Positions 1 through 6,891 are shown, counted from the first letter of the stretch. The stretch is DNA of 13,197 nt from CAJBVG01 sp943360385 (GCA_943360385.1 CALRIM020000087.1:1-13197); one strand, 5' to 3'. Numbers and translations are program-made. The notes: generated by a model from the sequence alone, not told the origin.

Positions 1-693
1 TACTATCGTACCTGCATTCAATGTAAATCCTCCTGCATAAGCTCCAGATTGTGCCCCTATAAACCAAGTACCTCCTCCATTTTTTATCACTCGTGTACCC
101 GTTTCATTTAATATGGTTTGACCATTCCAATTTAAGGTAGAACCTGTTCCAATATCAAAGGTAGCTCCATCTCCAGAACCATCATTAATGCTTATCGCAC
201 TCGATGCTGTCCAGTTTACAGTTGCCGAATTTGTAATGGTTAGATTTTTAAATGATCCTGTAGTATAGGTGATATTACTATTGGCAGTAAAAACTAAGTT
301 TTTATAAACATCAAATGCTTCATTAAAGGGTGCCACTCCTGTGGTACTCCAATTGTTAGAATTTAAATTTGCTGATAGTCCATCTGTATTCCAGTATAAC
401 GTGGAATTAGATGCACGTGTAACAGTAATCGTGTACGTTGCAGTTGTTATCCCATCACCTGCCGTAACAATTATGGTAATGGTATTTATTCCTACTGATA
501 ATGGGATACTTCCAGATGATGTACCACTTGTTACCGAGGTACCATTAACGGTAATCGTGGCATCATTACTTGCGCTTGTTGGCGTAAGGGTGATGGAACT
601 TGTTGCATTACTTACAAGAGTGGTGTAATTTAGGATATCCGATGCAAAACTTGGACTGAGTGTACCACTGCTAATGTTTAGGCTTGACAAGGT
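1..693 (-). repeat. Intragenic duplicated unit, copy B (runs off window)
   Basis: This is the second copy of the cadherin-like plus beta-helix unit, residues 710-940. Shared words with copy A include VSNATSSITLTPT, TAGDGITTATYT, TRASNSTLYWNT, ATFDIGTGSTL and VIKNGGG. The copy is still aligned with copy A at the window edge, so the duplication may continue outside the window. Confidence 0.85.
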
Positions 694-2820
694 AGTGTCG
701 GTCGATGCCATCGATACCGTTACGCTTGCACAACTTGTGGTGTTGCAAGTACCGCTATATCGTACATAATATGTAGTTGAAATTGTTGGAGAAACGGTGA
801 TACTGTTTCCTGTTCCTGCGGAGGTTCCCCCACAAGATCCAGTAAACCATTGCGCTACTGCGCTAGTTCCTGCACTTCCTCCATCAACCGTTAAGGTAGT
901 GCTCGCTCCACTTACAATACTTGTAGTTCCTGTAGCTCCTGTTGGGGCAGTCGAAAAGGTATTAACCGTAACTATCGCTGATCCAGAGGTACTGCTTGCA
1001 GGGCATCCATTTGCATCTGCAATGGAACTGATCGTATAGGTGGTTGTAGCACTCGGACTAACTGGAATATTACTTCCACTAGTATAACTCGTAACCGTAG
1101 CTCCACCGCTTGGGGAACCACTATATATTACCGTATATGGGGATACTCCTCCGGTAATGGTAACTACCAAATTAACGGATGATCCATTACAGATCGTGGT
1201 GGTACCACTTATCGTTGCTGTTATACTTTGACATACCAATCCTGGAACTATTTCTCCTGTAGATAATTGTACTGCTGGATGTGGTAAACCAGTTGTTGGA
1301 TTTGTAAATTGTATTTGTGATAATTGAGTGGATGTTAAACCAGTTGCATTTGCTCCTACAAATATTCTTCCTGCGGTGGCAGAGGCTGCGCCATTGTAAC
1401 CACCTGCCCAACCCGTAATGGTGAGCATGGTAGCGCCTGTCCAACTAATGCCATTACTCGCTGCAAATGTTAAAGTATGTGAGCCAGTTCCTAAGGTAAT
1501 AGTAGAATTAGCTGTTAAAGAAAGAGTTCCTGCCGTTTCCGTAAATCCGGTGGTGGTTCCTGTGCTGAGGGTTCCTCCACTTAGCGTAACCGGACCAGCA
1601 TCTGCCAGCACTCCAGCAGCCCCAAATTTTACGTTACCTCCTCGTATAGTTGTTCCTCCATCATACGTATTCGCTCCTGCTAATACGATAGTGCCGGTAG
1701 AGGCTGGCAAGCGATCGAAAATAATTCCAGAATTCGAACCACTGATAACTCCATTAAAAGTATACACTCCTGTGCTACCCGTGGTAATATTTCCGCCAAC
1801 GGTGATCGTACGTGTTTGAGAAGCTCCTAAACTAACTACACTATTAAAAATTAAATTCGCATCGGAGTTGGTTAAGGTGGGGGAATTCCCTAACATAAAA
1901 TCGCCACCAATTGTAATACTCGTAACCGCTGGAGTCTTTGCTCCAGTACCATTTCCGGCAATTACACCGCCATTAAGAATTAAAGCACCTTTTCCAACAG
2001 CATTAACATGGGTGCCTAAAATAACGGAACCTGCATTTAAGGTAAATCCACCGGTATAAGCACCAGCTTGGGGTCCTGTAGACCAGATTCCTCCTCCATT
2101 TTTAATCACACCTGTACCAGCTAAACTAGAAATGGTTTGTCCATTCCATGTCAAGGTGGAACCCGTACCAATATCAAAAGTTGCAATTTCTCCTACAGCA
2201 CCCTGTGTTGTACTTAAGGTACCTGCAGCAGTCCAAGTAACTGTAGAGGCATTCGTAATGGTAAGAGTTTTTAACACTTTTAAAGTGACAAAACTGATAG
2301 CACTATTGGCCGTAAAAACTAAATTTCCATAATCAACATAAGCTTCATTAAATGGTGCCGCACCAGTTGTACTCCAATTACTTGCGGTAATACTTGCTGA
2401 TGTACCATTGGTGTTCCAATATAATGTAGAATTGGATGCGCGTGTAACGGTAACGGTATAAGTAGCAGTAGTTATTCCATCTCCAGCTGTAACTACAGTG
2501 GTAAGGGTATTTGTACCCACAGATAAGGCAATGCTTCCAGAGGCAGTACCGCTGGTTACTGCAGTACCGTTTACTGTTATCGTTGCCTCATTACTTGCTC
2601 TCGTTGGCGTAAGGGTAATGGAACTTGTTGCATTGCTTACCGTTGCAACATAATTAACCGTATTCGAATCAAAAACTGGACTTAATGTCCCAACACTTAA
2701 GCTAAGATTAGAAAGGTTGGCATTGGAAGAGGTCGCATTTGAACTGCTAATAGTTAAAACTGTTAACGCAAACATGCAACTAATGAATCTTAAATATATT
2801 TTGAAAGATTGCAACTTCAT
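1..2820 (-). CDS. Large secreted adhesin-like repeat protein, 3' end beyond window (940 codons visible)
   Basis: Reading leftward from the ATG at 2820-2818, the frame stays open for all 940 codons to the window edge, so the C-terminus is missing. Residues 1-29 are a signal peptide (hydrophobic core around ISCMFALTVLTIS). Residues ~35-128 look like a cadherin-like beta-sandwich domain (LSPVF...NY...TPT...ATITVNG...Y.VTVTRA). Residues ~133-528 are Gly/Thr/Ser/Asn-rich, beta-helix-like, with an autotransporter-associated repeat motif at 380-395 (GANTYDGGTT). Residues ~531-620 and ~625-704 resemble Ig/PKD-like modules and carry most of the cysteines. From ~710 a second cadherin-like domain and the start of a second beta-helix segment repeat the N-terminal order. 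Composition and layout fit a cell-surface or secreted Bacteroidota protein; a T9SS tail would be expected beyond the edge (inference). The gene is divergent from the response regulator at 3198. Ligand and function are unknown. I am sure of the frame, less sure of domain names. Confidence 0.88.
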   Translation of the reverse strand, partial: MKLQSFKIYLRFISCMFALTVLTISSSNATSSNANLSNLSLSVGTLSPVFDSNTVNYVATVSNATSSITLTPTRASNEATITVNGTAVTSGTASGSIALSVGTNTLTTVVTAGDGITTATYTVTVTRASNSTLYWNTNGTSASITASNWSTTGAAPFNEAYVDYGNLVFTANSAISFVTLKVLKTLTITNASTVTWTAAGTLSTTQGAVGEIATFDIGTGSTLTWNGQTISSLAGTGVIKNGGGIWSTGPQAGAYTGGFTLNAGSVILGTHVNAVGKGALILNGGVIAGNGTGAKTPAVTSITIGGDFMLGNSPTLTNSDANLIFNSVVSLGASQTRTITVGGNITTGSTGVYTFNGVISGSNSGIIFDRLPASTGTIVLAGANTYDGGTTIRGGNVKFGAAGVLADAGPVTLSGGTLSTGTTTGFTETAGTLSLTANSTITLGTGSHTLTFAASNGISWTGATMLTITGWAGGYNGAASATAGRIFVGANATGLTSTQLSQIQFTNPTTGLPHPAVQLSTGEIVPGLVCQSITATISGTTTICNGSSVNLVVTITGGVSPYTVIYSGSPSGGATVTSYTSGSNIPVSPSATTTYTISSIADANGCPASSTSGSAIVTVNTFSTAPTGATGTTSIVSGASTTLTVDGGSAGTSAVAQWFTGSCGGTSAGTGNSITVSPTISTTYYVRYSGTCNTTSCASVTVSMASTDTTLSSLNISSGTLSPSFASDILNYTTLVSNATSSITLTPTSASNDATITVNGTSVTSGTSSGSIPLSVGINTITIIVTAGDGITTATYTITVTRASNSTLYWNTDGLSANLNSNNWSTTGVAPFNEAFDVYKNLVFTANSNITYTTGSFKNLTITNSATVNWTASSAISINDGSGDGATFDIGTGSTLNWNGQTILNETGTRVIKNGGGTWFIGAQSGAYAGGFTLNAGTIV
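2020..2718 (-). repeat. Intragenic duplicated unit, copy A
   Basis: This part of the adhesin-like gene encodes residues 35-267: the cadherin-like domain, the junction ASNSTLYWNTNG, and the first beta-helix stretch ending GGFTLNAG. It aligns with residues 710-940 at an offset of 675 shrinking to 673 residues, so only two residues are lost. Over residues 35-139 I count 24 differences in 105 positions, about 77% identical. Confidence 0.85.
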
Positions 2821-2897
2821 ACTAAAAGAATATTGATTATGAGAGAATTGACTAAACATTTTTGACAGTATTAAAAACCATTAAAAACTTAAAAGAG

Positions 2898-2930
2898 ATA
2901 AGGACTGGTAAAAATGGCACCAGTCCTTAT
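2898..2930. repeat. Perfect 12-bp inverted repeat (hairpin)
   Basis: ATAAGGACTGGT (2898-2909) and ACCAGTCCTTAT (2919-2930) are exact reverse complements around a 9-nt loop. On the minus strand the hairpin is followed by a moderately T-rich stretch, and it lies ~80 bp upstream of the adhesin start codon. It could be a leader hairpin or attenuator of that gene, or an old terminator. The role is not settled by sequence. Confidence 0.7.
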
Positions 2931-3140
2931 ATAACTAAACCAAATTATTTACACAAACACAAACTAAAATTGATATGTGTAAACCAAACAAATTCGCTCT
3001 CTTTAATTTGCTTGCGGAATAAACATCCAGAAATAATAAAACATAAAATGGAAAATGATGATAAGCGCAGGAAATTATTCGATTTAATGCTGTTTAATGT
3101 GGACTAAAAAAAAAGATGCTTAAAATCAAGACATTAAACA

Positions 3141-3168
3141 TTCAAATATATTTCAAATCATAAATTTG
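3141..3168 (+). promoter_or_regulatory. Candidate promoter of the response regulator gene
   Basis: TAAATTTG at 3161-3168 matches TAnnTTTG exactly. A TTC at 3141-3143 lies 17 nt upstream, two of three bases of the TTG -33 element. Transcription would start around 3175, about 20 nt before the ATG at 3198. Confidence 0.4.
3143..3150 (-). promoter_or_regulatory. Candidate -7 box (TATATTTG) toward the adhesin-like gene
   Basis: On the minus strand TATATTTG matches the Bacteroidota TAnnTTTG -7 consensus. No TTG is found at the usual -33 spacing, and use of this box would give a leader of over 300 nt that includes the 2898-2930 hairpin. It is a weak call. Confidence 0.2.
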
Positions 3169-3197
3169 TATCTATACCCAAACTAATTGATATAAAG

Positions 3198-3878
3198 ATG
3201 CCTAACTTAATTAAAGTACTTATACTTGAAGATGACCCAAAGTGGTTAAAATCTATAATTAATTCTTTACCCAATTATGAATTTTATATTGCTGGATGTG
3301 CCTCTGATATTGACGATGCATTGTTATTAATTGATAATGTTGATTTTGATATTGCTCTTATCGATATTAATATAGGAAATCACTTAATTGGTTTAAACCT
3401 TGGTAATTTGATAACTTATAAATATAATAAACCCTATATATTTATATCGGAGAGTATTGAATCTAAAATTTATGAAGCCGTATTGCAATCAAATGCTACA
3501 AATTATATTTTAAAGCCATTTACAATTTATGCTTTACAAATAAATATTAGGAACGCATATTTACAACATATTAAAACAACCTTTACTACCGTAAATACTC
3601 CATTAGAAATAACTCAACCTACCTTTTTTGTTGAGGATAATAAAAAAATAAAAAAAATTCTTTGGAATGAAGTAGTAAGCTTACGTACAAATCAAAACAA
3701 AACAACAATTATTTCTTTTTCTAATAAAGAATTTGAATTTAGGTGCTCATTGCAAAATATGTTGAGTTATTTTATTCCTAATACCATGAATTCTATTTTT
3801 TCTCAGAAAAAAAACAATGATGAATTAACATATGGAAATGTTAAAGAATTTGTAAACACATTAAAATATCATTATTAA
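3198..3878 (+). CDS. Orphan response regulator, receiver plus degenerate LytTR-like domain
   Basis: This 226-residue cytoplasmic two-component response regulator has an N-terminal receiver domain (~4-125) with the acidic cluster E11-D12-D13, phospho-acceptor D56 (ALIDINIG), the switch residue S84 (FISES) and K106-P107 (YILKPF). All phosphorylation residues are therefore present. Residues ~142-205 look like a LytTR DNA-binding domain: FFVEDNKKIKKILWNEVVSL, a beta-rich stretch, then a SLQNML helix. The usual C-terminal F-x-R-x-H-x-S-x-x-V-N pattern of LytTR is not recognisable, so DNA binding is uncertain. No histidine kinase gene lies beside it, which makes it an orphan. It is divergent from the adhesin-like gene and 76 bp upstream of the secreted protease, so regulating one of them is a reasonable guess but not shown. 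The coding sequence is notably AT-rich. Confidence 0.85.
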   Translation: MPNLIKVLILEDDPKWLKSIINSLPNYEFYIAGCASDIDDALLLIDNVDFDIALIDINIGNHLIGLNLGNLITYKYNKPYIFISESIESKIYEAVLQSNATNYILKPFTIYALQINIRNAYLQHIKTTFTTVNTPLEITQPTFFVEDNKKIKKILWNEVVSLRTNQNKTTIISFSNKEFEFRCSLQNMLSYFIPNTMNSIFSQKKNNDELTYGNVKEFVNTLKYHY

Positions 3879-3954
3879 CTTTTTACAATAACATTATTTT
3901 AAAATAAAGAATAAGGGTTACATACACCTAATCTGTCTTCCTCTAAAAAAGTGT

Positions 3955-5031
3955 ATGAAAAAAACCTTACTAACCCTAATTTTGAGCGTAGTTGTAATAC
4001 TTAGTTCGAAGAAATCGCATGCCCAAGATGTTGTTGGTGGGCATACAGCGGCCAATAATTACCCATTTTTTGTGAGTTTAACAGAGCCAAATGCTTGGGG
4101 GCCTCCCTTTACTCCATTTTGTGGTGGTGCATTAATTAAATCGCAATGGGTATTAACTGCAGGGCATTGCGTAGTAGATTTTATGACTGGGCAGAATCAA
4201 GATAGCATAGATGTTTTGGTGAATTTATATACTCTTAATAATCCGAATCCTACCTACAAAAGAATTACATCAGATTACATTATTCGTCACCCATTATTCG
4301 ATGTTTCGGGTAGATCATTATTAGGCGATTTAGCATTGATACATTTAAAAACGCCAGCGAATGTATATCCTATAAATTTAATTGATACAAACGACCGTCG
4401 ATATGAAATGCCTTTTAATACTATTGATGTAATTGGATTTGGAATCTACGATACTGCCAATTGGAATTTACAACCAGATACGTTACAAATTGCTGGAATA
4501 AAAGTTATTCCAAATACCATTGCCAATTTACCAGATAGATACAATGGATTAATAGATACTACCATGATTTGTGCAGGTAGACTTGATACTTCTGCAAAAG
4601 GCGCAGCAGCAGGAGATAGCGGCGGACCATTATTTGATACCGACTCTTTAGGTAACAGAATTCAAATTGGAATAGTAAGTTTTGGAGAGGGTCCGCATAG
4701 TACTTCTCAACACCCTGGAGTATACACTAGAGTTTCAGCATATAGAAAATGGATAGATGATAGTATTTATAATTACGAAACTGGTACTGGAGTTAATAAT
4801 CAAAAGAAAAAAGAATTTACCTTAAAACAAACTCCTTCAACATTAACAATTGCTTTACCATCACCCATATCAGAAAAATATACCATTACTATTTCTGATA
4901 TAAATGGAAAAAACATTTATTCTTCTAATACACTTGAACCTATTGATATTGCTAGTTTCTCCAAAGGAATGTACATTGTAAATGTTAGTTCGGAGAACGT
5001 GGTTTATCAAGCGAAGAAAATCATCTTTTGA
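3955..5031 (+). CDS. Secreted trypsin-like serine protease (S1 family) with T9SS sorting domain
   Basis: This 358-residue exported S1-family endopeptidase has a signal peptide at 1-23 (MKKTLLTLILSVVVILSS, cleavage after SHA). The mature chain starts close to the activation-type motif VVGG (26-29). The catalytic triad is complete: H71 in TAGHC, D125 in GDLALIHL, S222 in GDSGGP. C56 and C72 correspond to the conserved Cys42-Cys58 disulfide. C206 (MICAG, position 182) has no visible partner, and the position-191 cysteine is replaced by A218. The residue six before the catalytic serine, D189 in trypsin, is G216, so cleavage after Arg/Lys is not expected. Residues ~290-358 resemble a type A T9SS sorting domain (YTITISDINGK, FSKGMYIVNV, terminal KKIIF), implying export across the outer membrane with removal or anchoring at the tail. 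It probably has its own transcription unit, and the next gene is convergent. The physiological substrate is unknown. Confidence 0.93.
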   Translation: MKKTLLTLILSVVVILSSKKSHAQDVVGGHTAANNYPFFVSLTEPNAWGPPFTPFCGGALIKSQWVLTAGHCVVDFMTGQNQDSIDVLVNLYTLNNPNPTYKRITSDYIIRHPLFDVSGRSLLGDLALIHLKTPANVYPINLIDTNDRRYEMPFNTIDVIGFGIYDTANWNLQPDTLQIAGIKVIPNTIANLPDRYNGLIDTTMICAGRLDTSAKGAAAGDSGGPLFDTDSLGNRIQIGIVSFGEGPHSTSQHPGVYTRVSAYRKWIDDSIYNYETGTGVNNQKKKEFTLKQTPSTLTIALPSPISEKYTITISDINGKNIYSSNTLEPIDIASFSKGMYIVNVSSENVVYQAKKIIF

Positions 5032-5074
5032 TAATTATAAATTATGAATTACAAATTATAAATTGAGTTGAGTT

Positions 5075-5109
5075 GGGATGTGGGATGTGGGATGTGGGAT
5101 GTGGGATGT
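5075..5109. repeat. Tandem array of five GGGATGT heptamers
   Basis: Five perfect consecutive copies of GGGATGT fill 5075-5109, flanked by GAGTTG words on both sides and preceded by an A/T-rich stretch of repeated aaattat/gaatta words (5032-5063). The array lies in the spacer between the convergent protease and hemN genes and has no coding content. Confidence 0.9.
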
Positions 5110-5127
5110 GAGTTGATAGATCTAGAA

Positions 5128-5159
5128 CGTTCGTCGGAGTGTCCTCACTCCGACGAACG
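5128..5159. terminator. 14-bp perfect palindrome, possible bidirectional terminator or dispersed repeat
   Basis: CGTTCGTCGGAGTG (5128-5141) and CACTCCGACGAACG (5146-5159) are exact reverse complements around a TCCT tetraloop. The arms are far more GC-rich than the surrounding spacer. It is followed on the plus strand by ATTTTG, only a short T tract. It sits between the ends of two convergent genes, where it could stop transcription from both sides. The compositional contrast also fits a mobile REP-like palindrome. Sequence alone does not decide. Confidence 0.6.
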
Positions 5160-5200
5160 ATTTTGCCAGTCACGACCAACCACAAGCTTTGAGCTTCAAG

Positions 5201-6553
5201 CTAAACGGCCATACTGAACCTAGGATTCAGCTTCTCCTCATCATTGATGTACGAGTCGTAGATAGAACAGCAATTACGAAGAAAAGCTTTACCGATAAAG
5301 TTTACTTCAATTTTGTTATCGAAAATACTAACGATGCCATCTGCCATCAATTCATTTAAAAGTGTGAATGACATTTCACTTAATAATTCTGGAACGAAAT
5401 CGGCTTTAAGCTGACACATCATTTCTAGAATTAATTTTCTACGAATGAGGTCGTCTTTCGATAAAATATGGCCTTTCATTATTGGCAATTCATTTTTTGC
5501 TAAACGGCCATAATAATCTTCCAATTTCTTTTCGTTTTGAGCGAAGCAAGTCCAAGAATCAGAAATGGAAGAAACACCTAGACCAATAAGTAAACTGGTA
5601 TGTTTCTCAGTATACCCCATAAAGTTACGATGCAACTTATTGGATTGCATTGCCGATAAAAGCGAATCGTTTACTAAAGCAAAATGATCCATTCCAATTT
5701 CAATGTATCCTGCAGCTTCCAACATTTTTCTACCTAATTCATATAGAGCATATTTTTCTTCGTCTTTTGGTAAATTAGATTCATCATATTTACGTTGACC
5801 AGGTTTTAACCAAGGCACGTGTGCATACGAATAAAAGGCTATTCGTTCGGGCATCATTTTTATAACTTCATTCACAGTTCCACGGATGCTCTCCAATGTT
5901 TGATCGGGTAAGCCATAAATTAAATCGAAGTTAATGGATGTATATCCAAGTCCACGAGCTTCTATCATTACCCGTTCTACATCCGCTACCGTTTGATGTC
6001 TGTTTATTAACGTTTGAACATGAGGATCGAAATCTTGTATACCTAAACTCAATCGTTTAAATCCTAATGAGGCTAGTACTTTTAAATGTTCAAAATTTGT
6101 ATTCCCAGGATGAGCTTCAAAGCTTAACAACGCATCTTGGGTAAGGATGCTATTGCTAAAAACATGATTTAATAAACGTTCTAAATTTTCTGCTTTGAAA
6201 AATGTTGGTGTACCACCTCCTAAATGAATTTCTGCAATTCGAGGTTTTTCATCAAACATCTCCAGGTATAAATTAAATTCCTTTTCTAATGCTTCAATAT
6301 AAGGGACCTCTACTGCATGATTTACAGTAATACGAGTGTTACAACCACAATAGGTACATAAGCTCTCACAGAACGGTAAATGTATGTATAAACTAATGCC
6401 TTCTTTTTGGTTAGTGGCAGTAAAACTATTTTTTACATGTTTTTTCCAATCTTCTTGAGAAGGGTTTGTAGTCCAAGAAGGAACTGTAGGATAACTTGTG
6501 TACCGAGGAATGGGGCGATTATATTTTTTGATTAATTGATGCTGTAAGTTCAT
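5201..6553 (-). CDS. hemN: Oxygen-independent coproporphyrinogen III dehydrogenase (radical SAM)
   Basis: HemN oxidatively decarboxylates coproporphyrinogen III to protoporphyrinogen IX without O2, using a [4Fe-4S] cluster and S-adenosylmethionine in the cytoplasm. At 450 residues it has the normal length. The N-terminus has the substrate-side motif PRYTSYPT (16-23). C62, C66, C69 and C71 form the CxxxCxxCxC pattern preceded by LYIHLPF, and GGGTP (112-116) is the SAM-binding loop. The RYTSYPT motif and the fourth cysteine separate true HemN from the shorter paralogue HemW. The ATG at 6551-6553 is well placed for the KYNRPIPRYTSYPT start. The gene is preceded by the terminator of the upstream histone-like gene and ends facing the protease gene. 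It marks an organism able to make haem at low oxygen. No FNR-type site was recognised upstream. Confidence 0.96.
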   Translation of the reverse strand: MNLQHQLIKKYNRPIPRYTSYPTVPSWTTNPSQEDWKKHVKNSFTATNQKEGISLYIHLPFCESLCTYCGCNTRITVNHAVEVPYIEALEKEFNLYLEMFDEKPRIAEIHLGGGTPTFFKAENLERLLNHVFSNSILTQDALLSFEAHPGNTNFEHLKVLASLGFKRLSLGIQDFDPHVQTLINRHQTVADVERVMIEARGLGYTSINFDLIYGLPDQTLESIRGTVNEVIKMMPERIAFYSYAHVPWLKPGQRKYDESNLPKDEEKYALYELGRKMLEAAGYIEIGMDHFALVNDSLLSAMQSNKLHRNFMGYTEKHTSLLIGLGVSSISDSWTCFAQNEKKLEDYYGRLAKNELPIMKGHILSKDDLIRRKLILEMMCQLKADFVPELLSEMSFTLLNELMADGIVSIFDNKIEVNFIGKAFLRNCCSIYDSYINDEEKLNPRFSMAV

Positions 6554-6579
6554 GCATCAAAATTCCGAGAACTTCTTTT

Positions 6580-6609
6580 CAAATAAAATGAGCAAAGTCA
6601 TAAAAACAA
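6580..6609 (-). promoter_or_regulatory. Candidate hemN promoter
   Basis: On the minus strand TTG (6609-6607) is followed after 19 nt by TTTATTTG (6587-6580), one mismatch from TAnnTTTG. Spacing fits the Bacteroidota -33/-7 pattern, and the box lies 26 nt before the hemN ATG. The -33 part overlaps the T tract of the upstream terminator. Confidence 0.3.
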
Positions 6610-6632
6610 AAAACCCCGAAATTTTCGAGGTT
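6602..6632 (-). terminator. Intrinsic terminator after the histone H1-like gene
   Basis: On the minus strand AACCTCGAAA pairs with TTTCGGGGTT (one G-U wobble) around a very short loop, followed directly by TTTTTTGTTTTT. It starts 28 nt past the stop codon of the small gene at 6661-6840. Confidence 0.75.
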
Positions 6633-6660
6633 CATTTGTAATATCGTTAAGGAGTATTGA

Positions 6661-6840
6661 CTACTTCTCCGTATTTTTCATTTCTTGCACTTCTAAGCGA
6701 ATTGCTTGAGCTAAGTTTTTTAAATCTTGCATTCCTTTTCTAACTCTTGTACCAGCTGCGCTGTTACCTTTGTTATAAAATTTGTCAGCATCACCTTCTA
6801 ATTCGGCAAGCATTTTTTTGAATTCGTTGAATTTTTTCAT
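6661..6840 (-). CDS. Histone H1-like (Hc1-type) small basic protein
   Basis: This 59-residue lysine-rich protein begins MKKFNEFKKMLAELEGDA and carries the signature FYNKGNSAAGTRVRKGMQDL followed by KNLAQAIRLEVQEMKN. This matches the short histone H1-like Hc1 proteins of Bacteroidota, thought to bind DNA or the nucleoid. It is predicted to be almost entirely helical, with no signal peptide. Lys and Arg cluster in the AGTRVRKG centre, while the N-terminal third is mixed in charge. The gene is complete (ATG 6840-6838, TAG 6663-6661), with its own candidate promoter and terminator, so it is probably expressed alone. Unusually for this phylum, an AAAGGAG Shine-Dalgarno-like sequence precedes the ATG by about nine bases. 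The family assignment is from remembered signature; binding properties are inferred. Confidence 0.88.
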   Translation of the reverse strand: MKKFNEFKKMLAELEGDADKFYNKGNSAAGTRVRKGMQDLKNLAQAIRLEVQEMKNTEK

Positions 6841-6846
6841 TTTTGA

Positions 6847-6855
6847 AAACTCCTT
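6847..6855 (-). promoter_or_regulatory. Shine-Dalgarno-like site of the histone H1-like gene
   Basis: On the minus strand AAAAGGAG precedes TTTTCAAAA and the ATG at 6840. Most genes in this window have no such motif, as is usual in Bacteroidota, so this one may be strongly translated. Confidence 0.45.
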
Positions 6856-6891
6856 TTACGTTTTGGTTTTACAATAATTTGTTTGTTTTAG

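Larger units (their letters stand above)
2821..3197. other. Divergent intergenic spacer, no convincing gene
   Basis: This AT-rich spacer separates the leftward adhesin-like gene from the rightward response regulator. It holds a perfect inverted repeat (2898-2930), a nine-A run (3106-3114) and two TAnnTTTG-type boxes on opposite strands (3143-3150 and 3161-3168). A plus-strand open frame at 2862-3107 (81 codons) runs through the hairpin and has no recognisable domain, so I do not call it a gene. Confidence 0.6.

Noticed and set aside
1187..1444. Minus-strand frame of 85 codons in another frame of the adhesin gene
   Set aside because: The composition (Arg, Tyr, Asn, His, Lys rich, low complexity) is an out-of-frame reading of the longer adhesin frame.
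341..2332. Several plus-strand frames of 63-133 codons rich in Val, Pro and Ala
   Set aside because: They lie opposite the continuous minus-strand adhesin frame; their V/P/A-rich sequences are the complement of its Thr/Gly/Ser/Asn codons.
2862..3107. Plus-strand open frame of 81 codons in the divergent spacer
   Set aside because: It runs through the perfect hairpin, has no recognisable domain or signal, and its composition follows the AT-rich spacer. Without homologues it is more likely chance.
5180..5202. Short imperfect palindrome AGCTTTGAGCTTCAAGCT before the hemN stop
   Set aside because: Only five consecutive pairs form, with no T tract; too weak to call a terminator.
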